Source: Planotetraspora mira (GTDB lineage Bacteria; Actinomycetota; Actinomycetes; Streptosporangiales; Streptosporangiaceae). Taken from it: a DNA stretch of 64,000 nucleotides. The number at the start of each line of letters is the position of its first letter. The first letter of the stretch is position 1. Position numbers and translations under genes: made by a program. Of this stretch, positions 26,173-36,172 are shown piece after piece. The notes beneath the pieces are model-generated. The model worked only from the letters and a program-made list of their open reading frames with translations. It made no database searches and was not told the DNA's origin. The stretch is taken from contig NZ_BOOO01000015.1 of NCBI RefSeq assembly GCF_016863275.1, positions 248,001 to 312,000 of the forward strand, given 5' to 3'.

Positions 26173-27618
26173 ATGCCACGCAAGAACGGAATCCTCCTCC
26201 TCGCCGTGCTCGGCGGGATGTTCCTCGCGATGCTCGACCAGACGATCGTGGGGACGGCGCTGCCCCGGATCACCGCCGAACTCGACGGCACGGACCTCTA
26301 CACCTGGGTCGTGACCGCCTATCTGCTGACCTCCACCGTCACCGTCCCCCTGTACGGCAGGCTGTCCGACGTCCACGGCCGCAAGCCGTTACTGCTCATC
26401 GGGGTGACGGTCTTCCTCGTGGGCTCGATCCTCTGCGGGGTGGCGCAGAGCATGGGTCAGCTCATCGCCTTCCGCGGCCTGCAGGGACTCGGCGCCGGCG
26501 CGCTGCTGCCGCTCTCCCTGGCGCTGGTCATCGACCTGTTCCCGCCGGAGCGCAGCGGCCGGGTGCAGGGCGCGCTCGGCGGCGTGATGGCGCTCAGCTA
26601 CATCGCCGGGCCCTTCCTCGGCGGGCTGTTCACCGATCATGCGAGCTGGCGCTGGGCCTTCTACGTCAACGTGCCCATCGGCATCGTGCTGATCGCGATC
26701 ATCTGGACGACGCTGCCCCACCGGGCGGGTGACAGCGAAGGCGCGCGACCCGACTATCTGGGCATCGCGGTCTTCGCCGCCGCCGTCAGCGCGCTGCTGG
26801 TCGGACTCACGGAGAAGGGGCTCGACGGTCATACCTGGACGAGCGGCCCCGTCGTCGGCCCGATCGCGGCGGCCCTCGTGCTGCTCGCCGTGTTCGTCGC
26901 CGTCGAACGGCGCGCGCGGCAGCCGATCGTCCCCCTGGGGCTGTTCGCCAACCGCACCTACACCCTGGTCAACGTGGCCTCGTTCTCCACGGCCTTCTGC
27001 CTGTTCGCCGGCGTGGTCTTCCTGCCCCGCTACTTCCAGGAGGCCCACGGGCTCAGTGCCACGTCGTCGGGCCTGCACATCTATCCGCTGATGCTCGCGA
27101 TGGTCGTGGGCAGCGTGGTGACCGGCGTGCTGATCTCCAGGACCGGCCGCTACAAGCCCTGGCTCGTGACCGCGCCGATCTTCCTCGTGGTGGGCACATC
27201 GTTGTGCGCGAACCTGGCCGTCGACACCTCGACGCTCATGCTCACCGTGTGGATGGCCCTGATCGGCCTCGGAATCGGCCCCATGTTGTCGGGGCTCACG
27301 GTGGCGATCCAGTCGTCGGTCCCGCCCAGCCACATCGGGACCGCCAGCGCGAACCTGACGTTCTTCCGCCAGATCGGCGGGTCCGTGGCGCTGGCCTTCG
27401 CGGGCACGGCCTACACGTCCGTGGTGGCCCGAGAGGCTCCGGTGCACGGGCCCCAGGCCGCGCACGCCGCCGCGACCGCGACCGTCATCCCCTGGCTCGG
27501 CGTCGCGGGCGCCGTCGTCGCCCTGGTGGCGCTGGCGCTGATGCCGGACGGCGGCCTGCGGCGCGGCCCCGCCGCACAGGACCGGACACCGGCCGAGGCC
27601 CAGCCGGAACCGGTGTGA
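26173..27618 (+). CDS. MFS transporter, DHA2 (14-helix drug exporter) family
   Basis: The 481-residue protein has about 14 transmembrane helices. It carries the DHA2 motifs LDQTIVGTALPRI in helix 1 and GRLSDVHGRKPLLLIG in the helix 2-3 loop, and LQGLGAGALLPLSLALV and GPFLGGLFTDHASWRWAFYVNVPIG further on. It should export lipophilic drugs using the proton gradient. ATG 26173 has no ribosome binding site. It is divergent from its likely PadR repressor. Confidence 0.9.
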   Translation: MPRKNGILLLAVLGGMFLAMLDQTIVGTALPRITAELDGTDLYTWVVTAYLLTSTVTVPLYGRLSDVHGRKPLLLIGVTVFLVGSILCGVAQSMGQLIAFRGLQGLGAGALLPLSLALVIDLFPPERSGRVQGALGGVMALSYIAGPFLGGLFTDHASWRWAFYVNVPIGIVLIAIIWTTLPHRAGDSEGARPDYLGIAVFAAAVSALLVGLTEKGLDGHTWTSGPVVGPIAAALVLLAVFVAVERRARQPIVPLGLFANRTYTLVNVASFSTAFCLFAGVVFLPRYFQEAHGLSATSSGLHIYPLMLAMVVGSVVTGVLISRTGRYKPWLVTAPIFLVVGTSLCANLAVDTSTLMLTVWMALIGLGIGPMLSGLTVAIQSSVPPSHIGTASANLTFFRQIGGSVALAFAGTAYTSVVAREAPVHGPQAAHAAATATVIPWLGVAGAVVALVALALMPDGGLRRGPAAQDRTPAEAQPEPV

Positions 27619-27714
27619 GCGTCATGGGGAGAACGACTGTTTCCCCTGCGTGTCGAACGGTTGAGCGCGTGCCCGCACACGATTGAATTGATCTCGAGTG
27701 TTCGGGGGAGCGGT

Positions 27715-28545
27715 ATGGGTCGCAGGGTCGTCACGGGTTTGGTGTGCGTTTTCGTCGCCGGAGCGCCGCAACCGGCGCTCGCGGGGGAGCAGTGGGGAGC
27801 GGCCGACCTCTCGGTCGCCATCTCCGCCTCGCCGAAGGTCGCCCAACCGGGCCAGCCGCTCACCTACCACGTCAAGGTGCACAACGACGGCCCCGGAGAC
27901 GCGGTGTTGCCGGTCCTGCGGGTCCACACGCCGCGCGACTTCCAGATCATCAACGTCGACGTCGCCGAATGCACGCCCGGCCGGGGTATGAACGAGGTGA
28001 TCTGCCGGGCATCGCAGGACGTCCTGGCCGGAGGCTCGGGAAGCATGACGATCACCGGTCTCATTCGGCCGGGAGCCGACGGGCCGCTCCGCGCCGAGGC
28101 CAGGTTGTCGTCCGAGATCGTGGACTCCGACAAGTCCGACAACACCGCCGAGACGCTGACCAAGGTCGACGGGGGCGCCGACCTGGCCGTGCGATTCGGC
28201 GAATCCACCCGGTTCACCCGGCCGGGCCACTGGTTCGCGGTGCGTGCCGAGGTGCGCAACCGCGGGCCCCGGGTCGTCCGCGACGCCTACGTCTTCCTGC
28301 AGCCGCGGGAGGCCAAGCTCGAGTCGGCGACGGGAGGCAGGTGCCGCCGGGGCCCCGCCTTCGTCGGGTGCTCGCTCCCGCCGATCAGGTCGGGGGCCAC
28401 CGGCCTGCTGCAACTGGTGTTCCGGGTGCCGTCCCGGGCGTCGCACGCGGTGGACACGATGGCCACCGTGTACTCCCGCCGTCTCGGCGATCGCCGCCCG
28501 AACAACAACAAGGCGCGGATGCGGGTCGCCCTCCGCCGCGGCTAG
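27715..28545 (+). CDS. Secreted DUF11/CARDB-type beta-sandwich protein
   Basis: The 276-residue protein has a short Sec signal ending in PALA-G and two immunoglobulin-like domains. The first (about 25-155) contains ADLSVAISASPKVAQPGQPL and YHVKVHNDGPGDAV, the DUF11 signature of cell-surface repeats. The second (about 160-270) contains ADLAVRFGESTRFTRPG and VRNRGPRVV. GGGGGAG precedes the ATG at 27715. It converges with galE. It probably acts at the cell wall or is released. Confidence 0.75.
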   Translation: MGRRVVTGLVCVFVAGAPQPALAGEQWGAADLSVAISASPKVAQPGQPLTYHVKVHNDGPGDAVLPVLRVHTPRDFQIINVDVAECTPGRGMNEVICRASQDVLAGGSGSMTITGLIRPGADGPLRAEARLSSEIVDSDKSDNTAETLTKVDGGADLAVRFGESTRFTRPGHWFAVRAEVRNRGPRVVRDAYVFLQPREAKLESATGGRCRRGPAFVGCSLPPIRSGATGLLQLVFRVPSRASHAVDTMATVYSRRLGDRRPNNNKARMRVALRRG

Positions 28546-28570
28546 ACCCCCGGCGGCGGCCTGCGGGCCG

Positions 28571-29533
28571 TCAACTCCGGTACGCCGCCCAGGCGTCGGC
28601 GACGATGCCCTCCAGCGAGGTGTGGTCGGGCTTCCAGCCGAGCTCCCGCTGGATCTTGTCCGACGACGCCACCAGGAAGGCGGGGTCGCCGGGCCGCCTC
28701 GGCGCCGTCACCACGGGGATGTCGTGCCGGGTGACCTCCCTGCACACGTCGATGACGTCCCGCACGGAGAACCCCGTGCCGTTGCCGAGGTTGAAGATCC
28801 GGTGGGTGCCGGCCGTACAGGCGCCGAGGGCGAGCAGGTGGGCGCGGGCGAGGTCGGAGACGTGCACGTAGTCGCGGATGCAGGTGCCGTCGGGCGTCGG
28901 GTAGTCGTCGCCGAACACGTTCACCGACTCCCGCTCCCCGAGGGCGACCTTGAGGACGTTGGGGATCAGATGAGTCTCGACCGTGTGGCGCTCACGGAAC
29001 CGGCCATATGCCCCGGCCACGTTGAAGTAGCGCAGGCTGACGGCGGCCAGGCCGTACAGGCCGGCGAACGTGGTCAGCGCGGTGTCGACCGCCAGCTTCG
29101 ACGCGCCATAGGGGTTGGTCGGCCGGGTGGGGTCGGTCTCCACGATCGGCCGGGCGGCGGTTCCGTCGGCGGAGGGGTCCCCGTACGTCGCGGCCGTGGA
29201 GGAGAACACGATCCGGCCGACGCCCGCCTGGCGCATGGCGTCGAGCAGGGTCAGGGTGCCGCCCATGTTGTGCGACCAGTACAGCCCGGGCTTTTCGACC
29301 GACTCGCCCACGAGGGACTTGGCCGCGAAGTGGAACACCGCGTCGAAGCCCTCGGACAGCAGGTCGTGGGCCCCGGTGATCGAGCCCTCCACGAACCGGG
29401 CTTCGGCCGGCACCGCGTCCCTGTGCCCGGTCGACAGGTCGTCCAGCACCGTGACGTCGTGCCCCTCCTCGGCGAGCTGGGCCGTCACGACGCTGCCGAT
29501 GTACCCTGCTCCACCAGTAACCAGCAGCTTCAC
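28571..29533 (-). CDS. galE: UDP-glucose 4-epimerase
   Basis: The 320-residue short-chain dehydrogenase/reductase has the NAD-binding TGGAGYIGS at residues 6-14, the catalytic SSTAATYG and YGASK (Tyr and Lys) and the substrate loop NVAGAYG. It interconverts UDP-glucose and UDP-galactose for galactose use and cell-wall glycans. The ATG at 29533 lies 168 bp from the divergent CNNM gene. Confidence 0.92.
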   Translation of the reverse strand: MKLLVTGGAGYIGSVVTAQLAEEGHDVTVLDDLSTGHRDAVPAEARFVEGSITGAHDLLSEGFDAVFHFAAKSLVGESVEKPGLYWSHNMGGTLTLLDAMRQAGVGRIVFSSTAATYGDPSADGTAARPIVETDPTRPTNPYGASKLAVDTALTTFAGLYGLAAVSLRYFNVAGAYGRFRERHTVETHLIPNVLKVALGERESVNVFGDDYPTPDGTCIRDYVHVSDLARAHLLALGACTAGTHRIFNLGNGTGFSVRDVIDVCREVTRHDIPVVTAPRRPGDPAFLVASSDKIQRELGWKPDHTSLEGIVADAWAAYRS

Positions 29534-29701
29534 TGTGTACTCCTGTTGGGTTTTGTTGGATTATGTACGGCGCGCCCTAGCTTACGCGGTTCGAGTACGA
29601 GTGGGCGGGAACCCCAGGCAGTACCGTGATCTGAGACGTCGGCACGAGATCGCGAACAGCCAGCGGGCGCGATCACCAATCCCTGTGAACGGACTGATGA
29701 C

Positions 29702-31024
29702 GTGGACAACGTCGCGTTGACCCTCACACTGGTCCTGATATTCATTCTGATCTGCGGGTTCTTCGCCGCCGCGGAGATGGCCCTGGTCTCGCTCCGGGAG
29801 AGCCAGATCCGGCGGCTGAGCGCGACCGGCCGTCGTGGCGCCCGGGTGCAGAAGCTCACCCGCGATCCGAACAGGTTCCTGTCCTCCATCCAGGTCGGCG
29901 TGACCGTCGCCACGGTGTTGTCCGCCGCGCTCGGCGCCGACGCGCTGGCCGGCCGGCTGCAGCCGCTCCTGGTGGGCTGGGGGTTCAAGCCGGGCGTCGC
30001 CGCCCCGGTCGCGTTCGTGATCGTGACGCTCGGCATCTCCTACGTGACGCTCGTGCTGGGCGAACTCGCGCCCAAGCGGTTCGGGCGGCAGCGCGCCGAG
30101 TCGATCTCCCTCCTGGTCGCCCCGCTGCTCGACCGCATCGCGACGTTGTCGAGGCCGGTGATCTGGGTGTTGTCCCAGTCCACCAATGGGATCGTCCGGC
30201 TGCTCGGCGGCAACCCGCTGGCCGACCGCGCCGCCATGACCACCGAAGAGCTCAAGGACATGGTGGTGGGCCACAAGGACCTCACCCAGGACGAGCGCGA
30301 TGTGATCGCCGAGGTCTTCGCCGCGGGCAAGCGCCAACTCAGGGAGGTGCTGCTGCCCCGGACGGAGGTCGAGTTCATGGCGGCGGACACCCCGCTCGCC
30401 GAGGCCGCGATACTCGCGGCGGGGTTGCCCCACTCCCGATTCCCGGTCTACCGGGACTCCTACGACGACATCATCGGCTTCGTCCACGTGCGGGACCTGC
30501 TGGACCCGGTCCTCACCGGCCGGATCGAGCCGATCAGCGAACTCGTCCCCATCCGGCCGGTCAAGCTCGTGCCCGCGAGCAAGCGGGTGCTCGTGACGCT
30601 GGCCGAGATGCGCGACGAAGGCCACCACCTGGCGATCGTCGTCGACGAGTACGGCGGCACCGACGGCATCGTCACCCTGGAGGACCTGGTCGAGGAGCTC
30701 ATCGGCGACATCAGGGACGAGTACGACGAAGACGGGCAGGCCGTCCGCGTCATCGCGGGGGACATGGAGGTCGAGGGGCTGGTCAACATCGACGAGTTCG
30801 CCGACCAGACGGGGGTCCGGCTCCCCGACGGCCCCTACGAGACGCTCGGGGGATACATGATGGCCGCCCTCCGGCATCTGCCGCAGACCGGCGAGACCGC
30901 CGAGGCGCCCGGTGTCAAGCTCACGGTGACCGAGATGGACGGCCGCCGGGTCTCCCGCGTCCGCGTCACCCCTACGGCCCCGTCCCCGCCCGCTGAGGAC
31001 GACGCGCCGGAGCCCGGGGAGTGA
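29702..31024 (+). CDS. Hemolysin/CorC family CNNM-CBS membrane protein
   Basis: The 440-residue protein begins with a CNNM (DUF21) transmembrane domain (residues 1-175, four hydrophobic segments). A CBS pair follows at about 200-325 ([41 protein letters not shown]), and the C terminus is a CorC/HlyC domain. Family members are implicated in magnesium or cobalt efflux; the hemolysin name is historical. The GTG at 29702 was used, but no strong ribosome binding site is present. Confidence 0.87.
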   Translation: MDNVALTLTLVLIFILICGFFAAAEMALVSLRESQIRRLSATGRRGARVQKLTRDPNRFLSSIQVGVTVATVLSAALGADALAGRLQPLLVGWGFKPGVAAPVAFVIVTLGISYVTLVLGELAPKRFGRQRAESISLLVAPLLDRIATLSRPVIWVLSQSTNGIVRLLGGNPLADRAAMTTEELKDMVVGHKDLTQDERDVIAEVFAAGKRQLREVLLPRTEVEFMAADTPLAEAAILAAGLPHSRFPVYRDSYDDIIGFVHVRDLLDPVLTGRIEPISELVPIRPVKLVPASKRVLVTLAEMRDEGHHLAIVVDEYGGTDGIVTLEDLVEELIGDIRDEYDEDGQAVRVIAGDMEVEGLVNIDEFADQTGVRLPDGPYETLGGYMMAALRHLPQTGETAEAPGVKLTVTEMDGRRVSRVRVTPTAPSPPAEDDAPEPGE

Positions 31025-31067
31025 CCCTGTCGCGGATACCCACCGAACCCTGCCAGAATGGGATGCC

Positions 31068-32072
31068 ATGGCTCGACCTCGCGTTCTGTCCGGCATCCAG
31101 CCCACCGCCGACTCCTTCCACATGGGCAACTATCTCGGCGCGGTGCGGCAGTACGTCGCGCTCCAGGAGACGCATGAGGCGTTCTATTTCATCGCCGACC
31201 TCCATGCGCTGACCGTCGCCCCCAAGCCGGACGAGTTGCGCCGCCGTACGCGGATCGCCGCGGCCCAGCTGTTCGGGGCGGGACTCGACCCCGAGCGGGC
31301 CGCCGTCTTCGCGCAGAGCCACGTTCGTGAGCACTCCGAGCTGGCGTGGTACCTCATCTGCCAGACGGGCATGGGCGAGGCGGGCCGGATGACCCAGTTC
31401 AAGGACAAGTCCGCCAGGTACGGCGAGAACGCGGCCAGCGTGGGCCTGTTCACCTACCCGATCCTGCAGGCCGCCGACATCCTGATCTACCAGGCCGACC
31501 AGGTGCCGGTGGGCGTCGACCAGAAGCAGCACCTCGAGCTCAGCCGCGACCTCGCGCAGCGGTTCAACAGCCGGTACGGCCAGACGTTCAAGGTGCCGAA
31601 CCCGTACATCCTGAAGGAGGTCGAGAAGATCGGCGACCTCCAGGACCCGACGGCCAAGATGTCGAAGTCCTCGTCGAGCCCGCAGGGCATCCTCGACGTG
31701 CTGGAGGAGCCGGCGGCGCTGCGCAAGAAGGTCATGCGGGCCGTGACCGACACCGGCAGCGAGATCGTCGCCGACGAGGAGAACAAGCCGGGCGTCACCA
31801 ACCTGTTGCGGATCCACTCGGCGATCTCGGGTGTCGCGATCCCCGAACTGGAGGCGCGGTTCGCCGGCCAGGGTTACGGCGCCCTCAAGAAGGAGATCGC
31901 CGAGGTCGTCGTGGAGGCGTTCGGGCCGATCCGGGAGCGTACGGAGAAGTTGCTGGCCGACGAGCCCGAGCTTGACCGGCTGCTCGCCGCGGGAGCGGCC
32001 CGGGCGCGCGCGGTCGCCCGGGAGACCATGGAGCAGGTCCGCGACCGGCTGGGGCTGCTTCCGACGCCCTGA
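31068..32072 (+). CDS. trpS: Tryptophanyl-tRNA synthetase
   Basis: The 334-residue class I synthetase has a degenerate HIGH motif HMGN near residue 22, the Trp-binding [15 protein letters not shown] and the KMSKS loop [12 protein letters not shown] near 205. It charges tRNA-Trp with tryptophan. The start ATG at 31068 is 43 bp after the CNNM gene. Confidence 0.95.
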   Translation: MARPRVLSGIQPTADSFHMGNYLGAVRQYVALQETHEAFYFIADLHALTVAPKPDELRRRTRIAAAQLFGAGLDPERAAVFAQSHVREHSELAWYLICQTGMGEAGRMTQFKDKSARYGENAASVGLFTYPILQAADILIYQADQVPVGVDQKQHLELSRDLAQRFNSRYGQTFKVPNPYILKEVEKIGDLQDPTAKMSKSSSSPQGILDVLEEPAALRKKVMRAVTDTGSEIVADEENKPGVTNLLRIHSAISGVAIPELEARFAGQGYGALKKEIAEVVVEAFGPIRERTEKLLADEPELDRLLAAGAARARAVARETMEQVRDRLGLLPTP

Positions 32073-32168
32073 GCGTCGGGTCGCGGTGGCGCGAGCCCCT
32101 CATGGGCGACGTGGAAACGGATGCCGGCGCGCCCGCGTCGGCCGTGTTTCGTGGGGTAATGACCGGCC

Positions 32169-33113
32169 GTGGGAACAGGGATGGTGCAACGGGTCACGCG
32201 CCGTGTCGACGCCGTGCGGGCCTGGGGCCGGGACGTCGTCGAGCGGGAGCGGATCCGCTTCCGCTGGCTCGACCATGTGATCCGGACCGTCCAGCGGTAT
32301 CAGGTGCAGTCTGGCGACCGGCTGGCCGGGGCGTTCACATACTTCGCCTTCCTGTCGTTCTTCCCGCTGATCGCGCTGGCCTTCGCCGTGATCCAGTTCC
32401 GCACGCCCGAGGTGGTGGAGACCCTCGTCAAGGCGATCAACGAGCAGCTCCCCGGGCTGGCGTCGAAGCTGCAGATCGACAAGCTCAAGGACGTCCAGAC
32501 GAGCGCCGGGGTCTTCGGGCTGGTCGGCCTCTTCTACGCCGGCCTGGGCGCGATGGACGCCCTGCGTTCGGCCCTGCGGGAGATCTGGATGCTCGCGGAG
32601 CCGCCGCTCAACTACTTCCTGGGCAAGCTCAGGGACCTGGTAGCGCTCGTGCTCGTCGGCGTGACCATGCTCGTCTCGGTGGCCGTGGGCGGGTTCGCGA
32701 CCGGCGCGACCGGAACGGTGACCGAGTTCATCGGGCTGGACGACACCGTCCTCGCGGGGCCGTCCGTCTGGATCGCCGGCGTCCTCGTGAGCCTCGCCGC
32801 CGATCTGCTGCTCTTCCTGATCATCCTCGGCTGGCTCGCGAGGCCGCCGCAGCCCTTCCGGGTGATCGTCAAGGGCGGGCTGCTGGGCGCCGTGATGTTC
32901 GGGCTGCTCAAGCAGGTCGCCACGCTGATCCTCGCCGGCACGCTGCGCAACCCGGTCTACGGCGCGTTCGCCGTGATCGTGGGCCTGCTGCTGTGGATCA
33001 ACCTGGCGGCCCGGGTGATCCTCTACTCCGCCGCGTGGACGGCGACGGCCACGATGGGCCCGCCTCCCGAGCCCACGCCGGTGCCGTCGACCATCATCGG
33101 CGGTCAGGGTTGA
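32169..33113 (+). CDS. YihY/BrkB family inner membrane protein
   Basis: The 314-residue protein has six hydrophobic segments and the family motif GAFTYFAFLSFFPLIALAF near residue 60. Members were once called ribonuclease BN by mistake; their function is still unclear. The start is uncertain between GTG 32169 and ATG 32181. The stop is 11 bp from the convergent dacA stop. In Streptomyces the same three genes (yihY, dacA, SCO4848) lie together, which matches this order. Confidence 0.85.
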   Translation: MGTGMVQRVTRRVDAVRAWGRDVVERERIRFRWLDHVIRTVQRYQVQSGDRLAGAFTYFAFLSFFPLIALAFAVIQFRTPEVVETLVKAINEQLPGLASKLQIDKLKDVQTSAGVFGLVGLFYAGLGAMDALRSALREIWMLAEPPLNYFLGKLRDLVALVLVGVTMLVSVAVGGFATGATGTVTEFIGLDDTVLAGPSVWIAGVLVSLAADLLLFLIILGWLARPPQPFRVIVKGGLLGAVMFGLLKQVATLILAGTLRNPVYGAFAVIVGLLLWINLAARVILYSAAWTATATMGPPPEPTPVPSTIIGGQG

Positions 33114-33124
33114 TCACGAGCTGA

Positions 33125-34429
33125 TCAGGGGCGGTCGGGCTCCCGCCTGCGGCGGCGCAAGCCGTAGCCGAGGCCGAGGGCCCCGGCGAGGACACCACCG
33201 AGGACCACCGCCGTCACGAGCGGGGCGTGGTCCTTCCACGTGCCGGAGACGGGCGTCTGCGCCGCGGGTGACCGCAAGGCCAGTGGGGAGGCCTTGGGAG
33301 TCGGCGGAGGCGTGGGCTTGACCAGCTCTCCCACCGGGGTGACCTTGCCGTCGGCGGCGAAGCCCCAGTCGAGCAGCTTCTCGACCTCCTCCCAGAACCC
33401 GCCGGGGTGATGCATGATCACGACGATGATCGTGTGGCCGTTGCGAGTGGCCGCCCCCACGAAGCTGCCGAGCGCCTTCGTGGTGTAGCCGTTCTTGATG
33501 CCGATCATGCCCTTGTACTTGCCGAGCAGCTTGTTGTGGTTGGCGATCTCGTAGTACGCAGGGGGGGTTTTCGTCGGGGTGGGTGTGTCGCGGTCGTCGT
33601 CGCCCTGCCTGTTGCGGTCCTTCTTCTTGCCGAAGTCCTTCGGCGCGGGGAATTTGGAGGTCCGGGTGCTGACGTATTTGCGGAAGTCGGGCATGGCCAG
33701 CCCCGCCCGGGCGATCAGCGCGAGGTCGTAGGCCGAGCTGCGCTGCCCCGGCTTGTCGAGACCGTTGGGCGTCTTGGCGACCGTGTCGTACGCCTGGAGC
33801 TTCCTGGCCTCCTTGTTCATGTCGGCCAGCGTCTTGGTCAGGCTGCCGTTGGCCTCGGCGAGGGCGTCGGCCGCGTCGTTGCCGGAGACGATCAGCATGG
33901 CGCGCATCAGGTCGTCGATCTGGTAGATCGGCTCGGGGACGATGCCGACGGCGCTGCCCTCCTCGTCGCAGGCCCACTGGCTCGGCTTGACCCAGCGGTC
34001 CTTGTCGAGCTTGGGGATGAGCGTCACGGCGGTGAGCGTCTTCAGCGTGCTCGCCGGCCGGTAGTGCCCGTGCGGGTCCTTCGCGGCGAGCACCTGGCCG
34101 GTGTCGGCGTCCGCGATCAGGAAGGCCGAGGCCTCGGTCTTGGGCGGCGGGGCGATCCCCGCCGGCGCGATCAGCCCTCGCCCGCTGAGCCGCCGGCCGC
34201 CGATCGAGCTCGCTGCGGTCTTAGCGTCGTTCAGCCGCCCGGTGTCGGGACCGGCGCTCGCGGAGTTCTCGGCGTCAGGGGTCGCCGTGTCGGGGGCGCC
34301 GGTCTCGAGGCCGGATCCGTCGGCCAGGCTTCCGCGCACGATCGTCGCGCCGGCGGCGGGTGCGGCCGTCAGCCCGATCAGCGTTGTCGTGATGAGCGCG
34401 GCCACGAGGGCCTGCTGGTTCGTCCCCAT
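33125..34429 (-). CDS. dacA: D-alanyl-D-alanine carboxypeptidase (S11)
   Basis: The 434-residue penicillin-binding protein trims the terminal D-Ala from peptidoglycan stem peptides. It has a Sec signal ending near PAAGA. The catalytic motifs are STLK (SxxK), SGN and KNG in place of KTG. A charged insertion of about 25 residues (KKKDRNRQGDDD then a Thr/Pro-rich part) interrupts the catalytic domain near residue 255. A C-terminal transmembrane helix followed by RRRRRE anchors it. No Shine-Dalgarno sequence precedes ATG 34429, and TAGGCT lies about 11 bases upstream, so a leaderless mRNA is possible. Confidence 0.93.
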   Translation of the reverse strand: MGTNQQALVAALITTTLIGLTAAPAAGATIVRGSLADGSGLETGAPDTATPDAENSASAGPDTGRLNDAKTAASSIGGRRLSGRGLIAPAGIAPPPKTEASAFLIADADTGQVLAAKDPHGHYRPASTLKTLTAVTLIPKLDKDRWVKPSQWACDEEGSAVGIVPEPIYQIDDLMRAMLIVSGNDAADALAEANGSLTKTLADMNKEARKLQAYDTVAKTPNGLDKPGQRSSAYDLALIARAGLAMPDFRKYVSTRTSKFPAPKDFGKKKDRNRQGDDDRDTPTPTKTPPAYYEIANHNKLLGKYKGMIGIKNGYTTKALGSFVGAATRNGHTIIVVIMHHPGGFWEEVEKLLDWGFAADGKVTPVGELVKPTPPPTPKASPLALRSPAAQTPVSGTWKDHAPLVTAVVLGGVLAGALGLGYGLRRRRREPDRP

Positions 34430-34527
34430 AGGGGGATCAGCCTAGCTTCGGGTCTTTTCGCATGTAGGGACATGTCCCCCAAAGATCGCAGACACAGTCG
34501 TCAGAGGGCTCCACCGATACTGTGAGG

Positions 34528-34728
34528 ATGACGAGACGTGTATCGGTCTTTCTGTTGGCCCTCGCCGCTTTCATGATCTTTGAATGGATCAACCTGGGAT
34601 TCAACCTGGCGGACGGGCATCCCACGGCGTTCTATGTCGTCCACGGCGTCCTGATCGCGGTCAACATCATCCTCGCCCTCGTGCTCGGGACCATCGGCGT
34701 GCGCGCGTGGAAGAGGGGTAGGCCATAA
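34528..34728 (+). CDS. SCO4848-type small membrane protein
   Basis: The 66-residue protein has two transmembrane helices and begins MTRRVSVFLLALAAFMIFEW, like the actinobacterial SCO4848 family that always neighbours a D-Ala-D-Ala carboxypeptidase. I chose ATG 34528 over GTG 34522 because family members begin two or three residues before the RxVS motif. GATACT lies close upstream, so the message may be leaderless. Function unknown; context suggests a link with cell-wall maturation. Confidence 0.75.
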   Translation: MTRRVSVFLLALAAFMIFEWINLGFNLADGHPTAFYVVHGVLIAVNIILALVLGTIGVRAWKRGRP

Positions 34729-34757
34729 GGGGAGATTCCGAGTCACGGAGGCATGCG

Positions 34758-35930
34758 GTGGCGATCGAGTTCAATCCTTCGCGCGGTGCGACGCTGGGTG
34801 TGGAATGGGAGCTTCAGCTCGTCGACAGGCACACTCGCCAGCTCCGGCAGGACGCCAAGGAGGTGCTCGCCGCCGTTCCCGAGTTGAGCGAGGGCCGGCG
34901 CCCGAAGGCGATGCACGAGCTGATGCAGTCGCAGATCGAGATCGTCACGGACGTCTGCAACACGGCGGGCGAGGCCGTACAGGACCTGAAGAGGAGCCTC
35001 GAACGGCTCCAGGAGGTGGTGGAGCCGCGGGGGACGGGCCTCGCCTGCACGGGGACGCACGCCATCAGCGACTGGCGGGACGCGGTCTACGCGCCGGTGC
35101 AGCGCTACGCCGAGCTGGTGGAGGAGATGCAGTGGCTCGCGTGGCGGATCCAGACGTTCGGGGTGCACGTCCACGTGGGCGTCACGGATCGGGAGAAGGT
35201 CATCCCGATCGTCAACGCCCTGGCGGCCCACCTGCCGCACTTCCTCGCGCTGACGTCGTCCAGCCCCTATTGGGGAGGGCAGGACACGGGGCTCGCGTCG
35301 AGCCGCGCCATCGTCTTCGGCGCCCTGCCGACCGCGGGCCCGCCGCACCTGCTGGCCGACTGGGCCGAGTTCGAGGAGTACATGGGCACGTTGCTCCGCG
35401 CGGGGACGATCAGGAGCATCAAGGAGGTGTGGTGGGACATCCGGCCGCATCCCGACTTCGGCACGATCGAGGTGCGGATGTTCGACGGCATCCCCACGCC
35501 GCGCGAGGTCGGCATGGTGGTCGCCCTGAGCCAGTGCCTGGTCCACCAGTTCGACCAGCAGATCGATCGGGGGTACAAGCTGCCGCATCCCGCGGCGTGG
35601 GTCGTGCGCGACAACAAGTGGCGCGCCACGCGCTACGGCCTCGACGCGGACGTCATCACCGACGACCATGGCAGCACGGCGCCGATGCGCGACGTATTGT
35701 ATGAACTTCAGCGCGAACTGGAACCGGTGGCAGAAAGACTCGGCTGTGCCGAGGAGCTCGCCGTCATGACGGACGTGCTGGAGCAGGGGAGTTCCTGTGA
35801 GCGCCAGCGGGCGATCCTCGCTGACGGAGGAGCCCTTGAGGACATCGTGGACGCCACGTTGATCGAGCTCGCCGAAGACCGGTTCGTGACCTCGAACCCC
35901 AACCGAGGGTCCGGACATTCGAGCGCCTGA
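34758..35930 (+). CDS. YbdK-type carboxylate-amine (glutamate-cysteine) ligase
   Basis: The 390-residue protein belongs to the GCS2/YbdK family. ATLGVEWELQLVD near residue 11 and FGVHVHVGV near 137 are metal and substrate motifs, and VWWDIRPHPDFGTIEVRMFDG near 225 is diagnostic. YbdK has weak gamma-glutamylcysteine ligase activity in vitro; actinobacterial homologues also include EgtA of ergothioneine synthesis, but no other egt gene is nearby. CGGAGG precedes the GTG at 34758. Confidence 0.88.
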   Translation: MAIEFNPSRGATLGVEWELQLVDRHTRQLRQDAKEVLAAVPELSEGRRPKAMHELMQSQIEIVTDVCNTAGEAVQDLKRSLERLQEVVEPRGTGLACTGTHAISDWRDAVYAPVQRYAELVEEMQWLAWRIQTFGVHVHVGVTDREKVIPIVNALAAHLPHFLALTSSSPYWGGQDTGLASSRAIVFGALPTAGPPHLLADWAEFEEYMGTLLRAGTIRSIKEVWWDIRPHPDFGTIEVRMFDGIPTPREVGMVVALSQCLVHQFDQQIDRGYKLPHPAAWVVRDNKWRATRYGLDADVITDDHGSTAPMRDVLYELQRELEPVAERLGCAEELAVMTDVLEQGSSCERQRAILADGGALEDIVDATLIELAEDRFVTSNPNRGSGHSSA

Positions 35931-36172
35931 CACGTATGTCTGATTTGCAGGCCAAAGGAAACCGACTTCTGACATCACGCAGTTGCCGGTGTAAATACTG
36001 GGCAATCCACCGCCTAGGACGGACGATGCGTGGAAAGATTGTGAAGGAAGGGTCGGTGGTGGCGTGATGCCCGCACGACCCTTTCGATCTTTTGACATGA
36101 CCTCCTCGGCTCGATTGCTTTCGACGATCCCGCGATCCGTGACTGGGCGGCTCGCCGGAGAAGGGAAGACCT

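Noticed and set aside
33411-33422. TGCATGATCACG inside dacA resembling the array box
   Set aside because: It is a 12-base match in coding sequence (His-His-Pro region) with no neighbour at 53 bp; coincidence.
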